Below are positions 7,665-14,248 of a stretch of DNA of 52,083 bases, one piece after another (positions within the stretch are counted from its first letter, which is position 1; each line of letters starts with the position of its first letter). Below the pieces are notes generated by a model, which saw only the letters and a list, made by a program, of their open reading frames with translations, was not told the DNA's origin and did not search any database. Origin of the DNA: a virus; the IMG/VR virus record IMGVR_UViG_3300028592_000017, positions 1 to 52,083 of that record; one strand, written 5' to 3'. Made by a program: the position numbers and the translations under genes.

Positions 7665-8583
7665 ATATCCGTGGTTCGACCAGGTGCCCGAGGGCCTCAA
7701 GACCCGCAACCAGCTTGCGGAAGAAGGACTCGTCCCAACCGGCGAGCCGGTGGCCATGGTGGTCTGGAAACGTGGCAAGCGGACGGCCCTGCTCTATAAC
7801 CGCGGTGCGACCCGGCCGAAGAAGAAAGCCACCTACGCCCAGATGGCCGCGCTGGAAAAAGCACGTGCCGCCAGTGAGGCCAAGCGTTGGACCTGCGGTG
7901 GCTGCACCCGGGTGGTGGTCGGCGGCCTCGACGAGGATGGTATCTGCGACGAGTGCGTCGAAAAGGCAACGCAGGCCGAGGTGCGCGCGGCCCGCCGCAA
8001 GGGCGCCCGCTGGTCGCAGAAGCTGCTCGCCGGCGACACCGTGCTGCTCGATGTCGAGACCACCCGCCTGTATACCCCGGACATCGTCCAGATTGCGATC
8101 CTGCACGTCGACGGCCGCGTGCTGCTGGATACGCTGGTCCGGCCGAGCCACCCGATCGAGGAGGGCGCCCAGGCGGTCCACGGGATCACCGATGCGATGG
8201 TTGCCGGCGCGCCGACTATCCTGGAGATTGCCGACCAGATCGAGGCGGCAATCGTTGGCCGCACCGTCGTGGCCTACAATGCCGACTTCGATTATGGAGC
8301 GATGCGCTCGGCGCTCGAGCGGGCCTGGGACCCCGCGGGCGAGATCCGCTCCTGGGATCGAGCCGACTGGTCGCGGGCCTGGGTGGACCGGGCCAAGTGG
8401 GTTGATGCAATGCCCCGCTACTCAGCCTGGGTCGGGGAGTGGTCGGACTACCATGGTGATTTTCGCTGGCAGCGGCTCCCCGGCGGCGACCACTCGGCGA
8501 TGGGTGACTGCCGGGCGCTGCTTTCGATTCTTCAGATGATGGCCAAGGAGGTCGAGGATGTCCAACAAACTCCCACTGAGTGA
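7648..8583 (+). CDS. DnaQ-fold (DEDDh) 3'-5' exonuclease with N-terminal zinc ribbon
   Basis: The C-terminal half is a DEDDh exonuclease. Motif I is LLDVETT (Asp135, Glu137), motif II is YNADFDYGAM (Asp213) and motif III is HSAMGDCR (His282, Asp287). All four carboxylates and the histidine are present, so it should be active on single-stranded DNA or RNA ends. Residues 13-72 form a region often found fused to such exonucleases (KTRNQLAEEGLVPTG...KRTALLYNR). Next comes a CGGC...CDEC zinc ribbon (83-103). Phage roles include replication, recombination and nucleotide salvage. Start at 7648 follows GAGGAGG. Confidence 0.9.
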   Translation: MGQLPEYPWFDQVPEGLKTRNQLAEEGLVPTGEPVAMVVWKRGKRTALLYNRGATRPKKKATYAQMAALEKARAASEAKRWTCGGCTRVVVGGLDEDGICDECVEKATQAEVRAARRKGARWSQKLLAGDTVLLDVETTRLYTPDIVQIAILHVDGRVLLDTLVRPSHPIEEGAQAVHGITDAMVAGAPTILEIADQIEAAIVGRTVVAYNADFDYGAMRSALERAWDPAGEIRSWDRADWSRAWVDRAKWVDAMPRYSAWVGEWSDYHGDFRWQRLPGGDHSAMGDCRALLSILQMMAKEVEDVQQTPTE

Positions 8584-8995
8584 GGCCGAGCTGCGCCAGG
8601 CCCTGGCCGCCGCCGGCATCGAGATCCGCCCGCATCACGACGGCCCGGCCTACGGATGGTTCTGCGCCTCGCCGCTGATGCCCGATGACGGCCCCTATGC
8701 GTCTCCGGCGGCGGCGCTCGAGCATGGACTCCAGACGATGCTGCGCCGGGCGCTGGTCTCCCCTGACTCTATTATGCCGGTGTTCGAGGTTGGCGCACAG
8801 TGGCGGATCAAGGATACCGTGTTTGCCGACTCGCCCGACCCCGCCGACCACGTTGTGCAAGGCCAGATCGTGACCCTGGTTATGAAGGTGGCCGATCGTG
8901 AATGGCAGGTCGAGGGTGAGGGCCTGCCGGATGGGTATGGCTACTATAGCGAGGATGAGCTGGAGCCGATTGAAGCAGCGATAGGGAGGTCCTGA
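8558..8995 (+). CDS. Hypothetical protein (145 aa)
   Basis: The gene overlaps the exonuclease by 26 bp, with an AAGGAGG site inside the upstream gene. The N-terminal third (LPLSEAELRQALAAAGIEI) looks helical. The second half resembles a small SH3-like beta barrel (VGAQWRIKDTVF, GQIVTLVMKVADREWQVEGE). No family is named with confidence. Confidence 0.6.
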   Translation: MSNKLPLSEAELRQALAAAGIEIRPHHDGPAYGWFCASPLMPDDGPYASPAAALEHGLQTMLRRALVSPDSIMPVFEVGAQWRIKDTVFADSPDPADHVVQGQIVTLVMKVADREWQVEGEGLPDGYGYYSEDELEPIEAAIGRS

Positions 8996-9243
8996 TGACG
9001 GCAAATATTCAAACGTTCACGGCGGCCGCCGATGTCGAGGGTGTTGGCGCCGATCATGATGCCGAGGCGGTCCAGGCGGCGGTGACACGAGCCGAGGAGT
9101 GGGCAAACGGGTGGCTCGACGATATGCGCAAAGCCATGGCCGATGTTCGCGTGTCCGCGCAGACGCTCTACAACGCCGAGCGGAATATCTATGTCCACGT
9201 CATTACCATTGTGGTCGATGAGGATGATGTTGCGGAATCCTGA
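8995..9243 (+). CDS. Hypothetical small protein (82 aa)
   Basis: This is the last gene of the early block, overlapping the preceding stop. The product is acidic and alpha/beta, with helix EEWANGWLDDMRKAMADV followed by a strand (NIYVHVITIVVDEDD). No known family is recognised. A 12-bp inverted repeat follows it before the integrase. Confidence 0.55.
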   Translation: MTANIQTFTAAADVEGVGADHDAEAVQAAVTRAEEWANGWLDDMRKAMADVRVSAQTLYNAERNIYVHVITIVVDEDDVAES

Positions 9244-9268
9244 CCGATCATTCCGCAACCGAACAACC

Positions 9269-9307
9269 GCCCTGATTTCGAGGGTCAAAGCACCCCGAAA
9301 TCAGGGC
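9269..9307. terminator. 12-bp inverted repeat between early block and integrase
   Basis: Arms at 9269-9280 and 9296-9307 (GCCCTGATTTCG type, revcomp exact) are separated by 15 bp. The hairpin is stable and sits exactly between the last early gene and the integrase. There is only a weak T-rich stretch downstream (ATTTAT), so it may be a terminator. It could equally be a recombinase or directionality-factor binding site, since it lies beside int. Confidence 0.5.
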
Positions 9308-9373
9308 CATTTATACCGTCATACGGCTATGAGAATGGTGATTTTCGAAAGCGTAGAATTCGAGGTATTTCCG

Positions 9374-10363
9374 ATGACTGATCTGACTCTTTTTGACCGC
9401 ACCGACCTGGCGCCAACCGACGCCGGCGCCGGCCTGCCGCTGTCGCAGAACCCGGCCGTGGTCTACGTGATGGCGCTCTCCGCTGGCAGCCAGCGGACTA
9501 TGCGCATGTCGCTGAATACGATCGCCCAGCTGCTCGGCTATCCCGATCTTGAGGCCTGCCCCTGGCGCGAGCTGCGGGCGCAGCATACCAGCGTTCTGCG
9601 CGGCCTGCTCCAGGAACGCTATGCCGTGGCCACGACCAACAAGATGCTCTCCGCACTCCGGGGCGTGCTGCGCCAGGCCTGGGAGATGGACCTGATGACG
9701 ACCGATGCCTACCAGCGCGCCGCCAACTTCAAGAACGTGGAAGGCTCGGCCGCGCCGGTGGCCGCCGGCCGCTCGCTGAGTCAGCGCGAACTGAATCGCC
9801 TGATGGAGGTTTGCCTGGAGGATGAGAGAACTGGGGGACAACGGGACGCGGCGATCATCGCGGTGGCCTACGCCACCGGCGCCCGCCGCGCCGAGCTGGT
9901 CGGCCTCGACCTGGCCGACGTGACGCGAGAGGAAGGGGCGCTCAAGGTCGTGATCCGGGGCAAGGGCAAGAAAACCCGCACCACCTATATGCGCGCCCCG
10001 TTGTCCGATGCCCTGCTCGACTGGATGCAGCTGCGCGACGCCGAGCCTGGCCCGCTGTTCCTCCGGCTCCAGCACGGCGGACTCCCGATGAGCGACAGCC
10101 GGCGGCTTAGTACTCAGGCGATCTACGAGCTGCTGCTGGCCCGCAGCGTCCAGGCCGGCATCGAACACTTCAGCCCGCACGACCTGCGAAGGACCTGTAT
10201 TAGCAACCACCTCGACGCCGGCACCGATATTACCACGGTGGCCGGGATCGTCGGCCATAGCAACGTCCAGACGACCGCCCGCTATGACCGCCGTGGAGAG
10301 CGAGCGAAGCGAGATGCAGCCGGCAATCTTCACATTGCCTATCGGCGCCGTGACGAGCGGTAG
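9374..10363 (+). CDS. int: Tyrosine-family integrase/recombinase
   Basis: The enzyme would join phage and host attachment sites by a phosphotyrosine mechanism. The catalytic set is complete: Arg171 in TGARRAEL, a Lys in the GKGKKTR hairpin, His269 and Arg272 in SPHDLRRT, His295 in VGHSN and nucleophile Tyr304 in TARYDRRG. Residues about 28-125 form the SAM-like core-binding domain. At 329 residues it is a simple XerC/D-like integrase without an obvious arm-binding domain. GAGGT at 9362-9366 selects ATG 9374 over in-frame starts further upstream that overlap the preceding gene. An att core was not identified. Confidence 0.93.
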   Translation: MTDLTLFDRTDLAPTDAGAGLPLSQNPAVVYVMALSAGSQRTMRMSLNTIAQLLGYPDLEACPWRELRAQHTSVLRGLLQERYAVATTNKMLSALRGVLRQAWEMDLMTTDAYQRAANFKNVEGSAAPVAAGRSLSQRELNRLMEVCLEDERTGGQRDAAIIAVAYATGARRAELVGLDLADVTREEGALKVVIRGKGKKTRTTYMRAPLSDALLDWMQLRDAEPGPLFLRLQHGGLPMSDSRRLSTQAIYELLLARSVQAGIEHFSPHDLRRTCISNHLDAGTDITTVAGIVGHSNVQTTARYDRRGERAKRDAAGNLHIAYRRRDER

Positions 10364-10366
10364 AAA

Positions 10367-10433
10367 TTGTCTCTACAAACCGCTTGACTTGTAGCTACAA
10401 ATAGTATATAGTGTAGCTACAAGTCAAGCGGTT
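10367..10433 (+). promoter_or_regulatory. Operator-promoter with three phased palindromic sites
   Basis: A sigma70-type promoter, TTGACT (10384-10389), 17-bp spacer, TATAGT (10407-10412), is embedded in a perfect 22-bp inverted repeat (10378-10399 and 10412-10433). Inside it, the palindrome TTGTAGCTACAA occurs at 10389-10400 and with one change at 10411-10422. A third, weaker copy TTGTCTCTACAA lies at 10367-10378. The three copies are exactly 22 bp apart, two helical turns. A dimeric repressor bound here would cover both -35 and -10. The regulator is unknown; the RHH-like protein at 10780 is one candidate. Confidence 0.85.
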
Positions 10434-10451
10434 CACCGAAAGGACAAAGAA

Positions 10452-10790
10452 ATGCCCACCTACGCCATCGCCGCCGAGATCAAGACCGAGCTGGCCGAGA
10501 AGTTCGCCGAGTCCCAACACATCGGCTACGACACCCGCTATCGGGGTGACTACTACGCTGTTGATACGGACGGCGATGGCTTGCTGGACAGCGTCTACCA
10601 CGCCGAGGAAAACCGCCAGTGGAATCCCTGGAGCGACAGCGCGGTGGCTGTGCCGGCTAGCGCCTGCTTTGACCACGACGGCTATGACTATGCCTGGGGC
10701 GACGACGGCAACGACGACGGCGAGCTGGCCGCATCGTTCGCGCTCCAGGGGATGCTGGAGCAGGTCGAGGTAGCTGACGATGGCGAGTGA
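10452..10790 (+). CDS. Extremely acidic small protein (112 aa)
   Basis: The product has about 26 Asp/Glu against 5 Lys/Arg, a net charge near -21. It includes a DxDGDGxxD segment (VDTDGDGLLDSVY, about residues 37-49) that resembles a calcium-binding EF-hand/dockerin loop, and an Asp-rich end (YAWGDDGNDDGE). Such charge is typical of DNA-mimic inhibitors, but no known DNA-mimic family is recognised. It is the first gene of the operator-controlled unit, with a GAAAGGA site before ATG 10452. It overlaps the next gene by 11 bp, an arrangement also used by toxin-antitoxin or regulator pairs. Confidence 0.65.
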   Translation: MPTYAIAAEIKTELAEKFAESQHIGYDTRYRGDYYAVDTDGDGLLDSVYHAEENRQWNPWSDSAVAVPASACFDHDGYDYAWGDDGNDDGELAASFALQGMLEQVEVADDGE

Positions 10791-11052
10791 AATCCGTCTG
10801 CGCGTCCTCGGGGACGAGGAGAAGCATCTTGATGTGATCCGGCAGTATCTCAACTGGGGGCAGACGGATAGCGAGATTATCCGCAACCTCCTCCGCGAGA
10901 AGGCTGAAAAGCTCCAGAAGGACAAGCAGCCCGCGCTCAACCGCATCCAATACCATACGCGGGCTATCCAGTCCATCCTCGACGACGAGGCTGCTCGCCA
11001 GCAAGAGATCGAGGACGCTGCCGAGATTGATGAAATTCGCCGGGGAGTGTAG
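10780..11052 (+). CDS. Ribbon-helix-helix-like protein (90 aa)
   Basis: The N-terminus has a strand (SEIRLRVLGDEE) followed by two short helices (HLDVIRQYLNWG, TDSEIIRNLLREK). This order fits a ribbon-helix-helix DNA-binding dimer. A long charged helix follows (KAEKLQKDKQ...DEAARQQEIEDAAEIDE), which could form a coiled coil or bind a partner. It is cotranscribed with the acidic protein from the operator promoter at 10384, so it may be an autoregulator. RHH assignment is by pattern only. Confidence 0.55.
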   Translation: MASEIRLRVLGDEEKHLDVIRQYLNWGQTDSEIIRNLLREKAEKLQKDKQPALNRIQYHTRAIQSILDDEAARQQEIEDAAEIDEIRRGV

Positions 11053-11101
11053 CGTTACTGACAACATGTGCCTGCTATGCTGCGACGAAGGAGGATTACC
11101 T

Positions 11102-11311
11102 ATGGACTGGACAACCGCAATTCTGACGATGAAGAAGAACGACACCTATTCTCCGGACTGGTGGGAGGCGCTGGAGGTTATCGAGCGCGCCGTCGGGTGC
11201 GATGATCGCGAGTGGATCTATACTGGCTTCTGGAATGGCGATGAGACGGTTGACCAGGTCAAGCGGGACTGGGCCGAGGAGACACAGCGACGTGCCGATC
11301 TGCAACCCTGA
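11102..11311 (+). CDS. Hypothetical small protein (69 aa)
   Basis: ATG 11102 follows a strong AAGGAGGA site at about 11088-11095. An in-frame upstream start would add a Cys-rich extension overlapping the previous gene and lacks such a site. The product (MDWTTAILTMKKND, then WWEALEVIERAVG) is acidic and Trp-rich with no recognised domain. It is the last gene before the non-coding control region. Confidence 0.6.
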   Translation: MDWTTAILTMKKNDTYSPDWWEALEVIERAVGCDDREWIYTGFWNGDETVDQVKRDWAEETQRRADLQP

Positions 11312-11418
11312 TGCAATGTCGCCGGCACCAGCTGGCGGTATACTCTTGGTCAAACCTTCTCCTCTCTCTTCTCTCCCACACGCGGCTCGCACTTAGCGGG
11401 CCGTTTGTGGTTTAGTCT

Positions 11419-11484
11419 GCAATTCACGTGTAATTTACGCGCAATTTACGTGAAACTTAGGCGAAATTTACGCGCAATTTACGG
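11419..11484 (+). repeat. Tandem array of six 11-bp repeats (array 1)
   Basis: Six consecutive 11-bp units start at 11419, 11430, 11441, 11452, 11463 and 11474, with consensus GnAATTTACGy. Five match closely and the fourth is degenerate (GAAACTTAGGC). The period equals one helical turn, so all units face the same side of the DNA. This is the pattern of origin iterons or of centromere sites for RHH-type partition proteins. The region is non-coding. Confidence 0.85.
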
Positions 11485-11536
11485 GGTACAGAATCGGCCG
11501 GGTTTGGTCTACTCCAATGGCCCATCTCCGCAGCGG

Positions 11537-11699
11537 ACATCTTTAATAGGCCGCGTAGCCACCGCTCTGCAATCCTGTTGGTATCCACTTGAGATTCTGT
11601 TGGTATCCTGTTGTTATCCTGTGCATACCCAAAACAGCCGTTTCACCCCTTTGCTATGCAGTACTTTGCTCCACAAACATCTTTTATAGGGCGCGCAGC
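11537..11699 (+). repeat. Pair of imperfect 23-bp direct repeats
   Basis: Copies at 11537-11559 and 11677-11699 share ACATCTTT-ATAGG-CGCG-AGC with about four differences and are 140 bp apart. They flank array 2. Their AT-rich centre and GC-rich end could be a binding site or duplicated promoter element. No gene overlaps them. Confidence 0.65.
11575..11629 (+). repeat. Second 11-bp-period repeat array (array 2)
   Basis: Units start at 11575, 11586, 11597, 11608 and 11619. Two are identical (CTGTTGGTATC), one differs by a base (CTGTTGTTATC), one is weaker (CTGTGCATACC) and the second position is degenerate. The consensus differs from array 1, but the 11-bp phase is the same. Together they make the 11.4-11.7 kb region a likely multiprotein assembly site. 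Confidence 0.75.
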
Positions 11700-11742
11700 T
11701 CCCTCATTGATTCCCACATGTGACTGGATAGTTACCTTATTA

Positions 11743-11770
11743 TTGACAAGTAGCAAGGATGTGCTACAAT
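11743..11770 (+). promoter_or_regulatory. Strong sigma70-type late promoter
   Basis: TTGACA at 11743-11748 is a perfect -35. A 16-bp spacer leads to TACAAT at 11765-11770, giving a near-consensus promoter pointing into the lysis and structural genes. Transcription would start near 11777. A terminator lies only about 35-70 bp downstream, so productive late expression would require read-through. Confidence 0.85.
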
Positions 11771-11790
11771 CCATGACAGATTATCTACCT

Positions 11791-11816
11791 GACCTGATGC
11801 GAAGAACGCGCGGTCA
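11791..11816 (+). repeat. 26-nt leader element, copy 1
   Basis: This 26-bp sequence (core GATGCGA-GAACGCGCGG) recurs at 12212-12237 with 24 of 26 bases identical. In both places its end forms the left arm of a terminator hairpin just upstream of a gene. The repeated placement suggests a shared regulatory RNA element, for example an antitermination signal. Confidence 0.75.
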
Positions 11817-11856
11817 TCAAGATTCCTTCCGAGGGTTTTGATGACCGCTTTTGGTT
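11810..11856 (+). terminator. Intrinsic terminator directly after the late promoter
   Basis: An 11-bp perfect stem (GCGGTCATCAA at 11810-11820 and its complement at 11838-11848) is followed by TTTTGGTTT. It lies between the late promoter and the first late gene (ATG 11879). This matches the logic of lambda tR', where an antiterminator opens the late operon. Confidence 0.85.
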
Positions 11857-11878
11857 TAGCGAGAACGCGAGGCCCACC

Positions 11879-12202
11879 ATGCCGGCCGCCATCCCGCCCC
11901 CGACTGAGAAGGACGCGCCACTCTACGGCGAGATTGTTGAAGAGTTTCTCGGCAACGAGTGGCACACGACCTACGAGTCGTACTCGCTGCCCAACGAATT
12001 GCGCGAAGACCCCGAGCCGTTCAAGGCCCGATCCCGGCGCTGGGCGCTAGCGATCGCCGCCGAGGAGGGCGCGGCCAAGCTCGCGATTAGCTACTGCCTG
12101 AAGGCTGGCCGGATGGAGCGGAGCCACATCCGCATCACACGCCAGCGACCACTGCCCATCAAGATGCCGCGGCTCTTCAAGAGCGAGTCGCCCGCCGACT
12201 AA
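11879..12202 (+). CDS. Hypothetical protein, first gene of late region (107 aa)
   Basis: The product is a charged alpha/beta protein (MPAAIPPPTEKDAPLYGEIV, then LAIAAEEGAAKLAISYCLKAG) with a basic C-terminus. No Shine-Dalgarno of note is seen at ATG 11879. It is isolated by two terminators, one before it and one after it, and so may be a small regulator or early-late protein. I do not recognise the family. Confidence 0.55.
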   Translation: MPAAIPPPTEKDAPLYGEIVEEFLGNEWHTTYESYSLPNELREDPEPFKARSRRWALAIAAEEGAAKLAISYCLKAGRMERSHIRITRQRPLPIKMPRLFKSESPAD

Positions 12203-12211
12203 CCGAATATC

Positions 12212-12237
12212 GACCAGATGCGATGAACGCGCGGTCA
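12212..12237 (+). repeat. 26-nt leader element, copy 2
   Basis: This is the second copy of the element at 11791, differing at two positions. Its 3' part (ACGCGCGG) is the base of the next terminator stem, upstream of the holin gene. Confidence 0.75.
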
Positions 12238-12274
12238 CACCACTCTCTCGGGAGTGCTGTGGCCGCGCGTTTTT
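12227..12274 (+). terminator. Intrinsic terminator upstream of the holin gene
   Basis: A long hairpin pairs ACGCGCGG (12227-12234) with CCGCGCGT (12263-12270), extends inward through CA and CACTC pairs, and ends in TTTTT (12270-12274). It sits only 22 bp before ATG 12297 of the holin. It would stop basal transcription before the lysis and structural genes unless polymerase is made resistant. Confidence 0.88.
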
Positions 12275-12296
12275 GTAGTTTCAGGAAGGACCCGAG

Positions 12297-12719
12297 ATGG
12301 AGATCGTGAATGCCGTTTTGAACCTTATCACTCGATCAGCACCAGGGATGCTGCTCGCGCTGATCGTCCTCGATGTCGTCAGCGGCCTGCTCAAAAGTGC
12401 CAAACAGAAGCGCTGGTCCAGCGACGTGAGCTACGCCGGGATGACGCGCAAGCTCGGCATGCTGCTGGCGCTCGGCCTGTGTTATGTCTTGGAGTCCTAC
12501 TCCAAGCTGCCGTTTGTCATCATTGCGTCGCTGTTCTATAGCGCGACCGAGGGCATGAGCCTGGTCGAGAACCTGGACGCGCTCGGTGTCCCCATCCCCC
12601 CACAGGTCGCCCAGTACTTCAAGAAACTGAACACCACCGCGCCGCCGGCATCCTCCTTTACCGATGTCGTGACCTCGGTGACGAAGCGAGACAGCGATGA
12701 TGACACCACTCTTCATTAG
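12297..12719 (+). CDS. Phage holin (holin 4-like family)
   Basis: The 140-residue protein has three likely membrane helices (about 17-33, 52-66 and 70-82) and the family signature LDVVSGLLKS...YAGMTRKLGMLLALGLCYVL, followed by ATEGMSLVENLDALGVPIPP. Holins of this type open the inner membrane at the end of infection and let the endolysin reach the cell wall. The C-terminal tail is acidic and polar. AGGAAGGA precedes ATG 12297. A small basic ORF and the amidase follow, forming a lysis cassette. Confidence 0.9.
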   Translation: MEIVNAVLNLITRSAPGMLLALIVLDVVSGLLKSAKQKRWSSDVSYAGMTRKLGMLLALGLCYVLESYSKLPFVIIASLFYSATEGMSLVENLDALGVPIPPQVAQYFKKLNTTAPPASSFTDVVTSVTKRDSDDDTTLH

Positions 12720-12831
12720 TGAGCTGATCCGCGTGATCCGCTACGCCTTCAGCCAGCGCCGGCGCGCCGCACGGCATCGCCGCCACCGGCTGGTCCGGCT
12801 GGCTATACAGAAGCAGCAGGTGCGCCGATGA
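12697..12831 (+). CDS. Small Arg-rich protein between holin and amidase (44 aa)
   Basis: This frame starts at tandem ATGs inside the holin gene end (12697 or 12700) and its stop overlaps the amidase ATG (ATGA). A short hydrophobic start (PLFISELIRVIRYAF) leads into a run of Arg and His. It may be a lysis accessory or just a coupling peptide. It is too short for a firm call. Confidence 0.4.
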   Translation: MMTPLFISELIRVIRYAFSQRRRAARHRRHRLVRLAIQKQQVRR

Positions 12832-13580
12832 CCTTCGCGATCGACCGCACAACCTGGCGCAAAGACCGCCGGCCGGTGGGCACTGGCTGGGATTACCGTG
12901 TGAATGGGAGGAAGGGTACAAAGCTCATCATCCACACGACCAACGGGAACCGCGGGTCATCCTTCGAGGGTGAGTGCAAGTACCTGTTTAACTCCAACAG
13001 CGTCGGCGCCAACTTTGTGGTCGGCAAGGCCGGCCAGATCGCCGAACTCGTCCCGGTGGCCCTGCGCGCCTGGCACGCCGGCGTCTGCAAGGCCGGCTGG
13101 ACCAACAACACGACGATCGGCATCGAGTGCCACCACGCCGTCGGCGAGACCTGGACCATCGCCCAGCGTAACGCCCTGACCTGGCTGGTCATCAAGCTCA
13201 TGGTCGAGGAGGGCATCGGCGTCGGCGACATCGACACCCACCGCGAAGTGGCCCTGCCGCCTGGCCGCAAGATCGACCCCAGCGACTGGACCAACCGCTC
13301 CTTCTACGACTGGCGCAACAGCCTGGACGATGTGTCCGAGATGCCCAGCTGGGCCTTTCCGGCCGACCCCGAGCTGCTCGACGAGTGGACGGCCAGCGGC
13401 AAGCAGTACAACGGCAATCTCTTCGCCCCAGGATGGGCGCTGACCCCGTTGTTCGCCCACACCGATGGGCAGCGCTATCAGATCTATGAGCGCACGGCGG
13501 CCCGGATCACCTACTCCGGCGCCATCGAGTGGCTGTTTACGGCCGAGGTCGAGGCCCTGAAGAAAGCCCGGGGGCTGTAG
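12828..13580 (+). CDS. Endolysin: N-acetylmuramoyl-L-alanine amidase
   Basis: The product is an Amidase_2/PGRP-type zinc amidase that would cut the bond between MurNAc and L-alanine in peptidoglycan. The zinc ligands and catalytic residues are in place: His36 in LIIHTTNG, His83 in AWHAG, Glu100 in IGIECHH, and a C-terminal THREVALPPGRKIDP with His138, Lys148 and Asp150. Residues about 165-250 form a separate C-terminal segment (LFAPGWALTPLFAHTDGQRYQIYERTAA style) that probably binds the cell wall. No signal peptide is seen, so it depends on the holin for release. Confidence 0.92.
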   Translation: MTFAIDRTTWRKDRRPVGTGWDYRVNGRKGTKLIIHTTNGNRGSSFEGECKYLFNSNSVGANFVVGKAGQIAELVPVALRAWHAGVCKAGWTNNTTIGIECHHAVGETWTIAQRNALTWLVIKLMVEEGIGVGDIDTHREVALPPGRKIDPSDWTNRSFYDWRNSLDDVSEMPSWAFPADPELLDEWTASGKQYNGNLFAPGWALTPLFAHTDGQRYQIYERTAARITYSGAIEWLFTAEVEALKKARGL

Positions 13581-13582
13581 AC

Positions 13583-13918
13583 GTGCCCGAGCTGACCGCC
13601 AAGAACGTCGCGATGAAGCGCCGCGGCCGCCTGTACCGGGCGATCGTGCGCGGGCTGAGCAGCCACGCGGAGGTCCAGCTGGCGGTCCCGGAGGCCGTCT
13701 GGTCCATCGTCGCCGATGGCTGGCTCTCCGGCCCGCTGGTCAAATCAAGCAGCGGGATTCCGGACCCGGACTACCCGACCGTTCGCTGGCGGGCCTGGAT
13801 GTTCCAGAACGGCACGGTCATCCTGCAATCAACGACCAACCCGGCCTATATCCGGCTGGCCAGTCTGGCGGCCGAGGCTCGGGCCAATCCTGCGGACACA
13901 CCCACGCGGGGCTTATAG
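13583..13918 (+). CDS. Hypothetical protein, GTG start (111 aa)
   Basis: GTG 13583, 2 bp after the amidase stop, gives a product starting MPELTAKNVAMKRRGRLYRA. An ATG further upstream in frame would overlap the amidase by 52 bp. The protein is basic at its N-terminus and has a beta-rich middle (TVRWRAWMFQNGTVILQSTTNP). It is perhaps a small accessory of the packaging region. No family is recognised. Confidence 0.5.
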   Translation: MPELTAKNVAMKRRGRLYRAIVRGLSSHAEVQLAVPEAVWSIVADGWLSGPLVKSSSGIPDPDYPTVRWRAWMFQNGTVILQSTTNPAYIRLASLAAEARANPADTPTRGL

Positions 13919-14003
13919 GCGGCACACAAGCGCGGCAGTGACGATCCAGCAATCCCAATGGATACGAGCCGCGCACCGCCGCACCGACTAAAGGACTGGG
14001 CCA

Positions 14004-14246
14004 ATGGCACGTACAAGCAGCATCACGCCGGCCCAGGCCAAAAAACTCGAAGCGGCCTTCCGGGAGACCAGCAACGTCGCCGAGGTGGCGCGGCTGACCG
14101 GCATCAACGCCGACCGGATCCGCCGGTGGAAGAAGGCCAGGGACAGGCCCAGCCCGGAGCAGCTGCACCAGGAGGGTCTGGACAAGATCAAAGAGGGCCT
14201 CCGCCTGATCGAGCGGAGCCAGAAGGCCAAAGCAGGAGACCCCTAG
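14004..14246 (+). CDS. Small helix-turn-helix protein (80 aa)
   Basis: Residues about 8-45 fit a homeodomain-like/transposase-type HTH (AQAKKLEAAFRETSNVAEVA then RLTGINADRIRRWKKA). A charged helix follows. It lies directly upstream of the terminase genes, where small HTH proteins are often terminase accessory or regulators. ATG 14004 follows AAAGGA with good spacing. Confidence 0.7.
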   Translation: MARTSSITPAQAKKLEAAFRETSNVAEVARLTGINADRIRRWKKARDRPSPEQLHQEGLDKIKEGLRLIERSQKAKAGDP

Positions 14247-14248
14247 CG

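Noticed and set aside
9143-9373. Longer integrase start at 9143
   Set aside because: It lies inside the preceding gene and has no ribosome binding site. GAGGT before ATG 9374 and the family length favour the shorter form.
10452-11052. Classical toxin-antitoxin pair
   Set aside because: The layout (small overlapping genes, autoregulatory operator, RHH-like protein) fits. But neither product matches a toxin family, and the acidic protein is upstream with unclear function, so the label is not justified.
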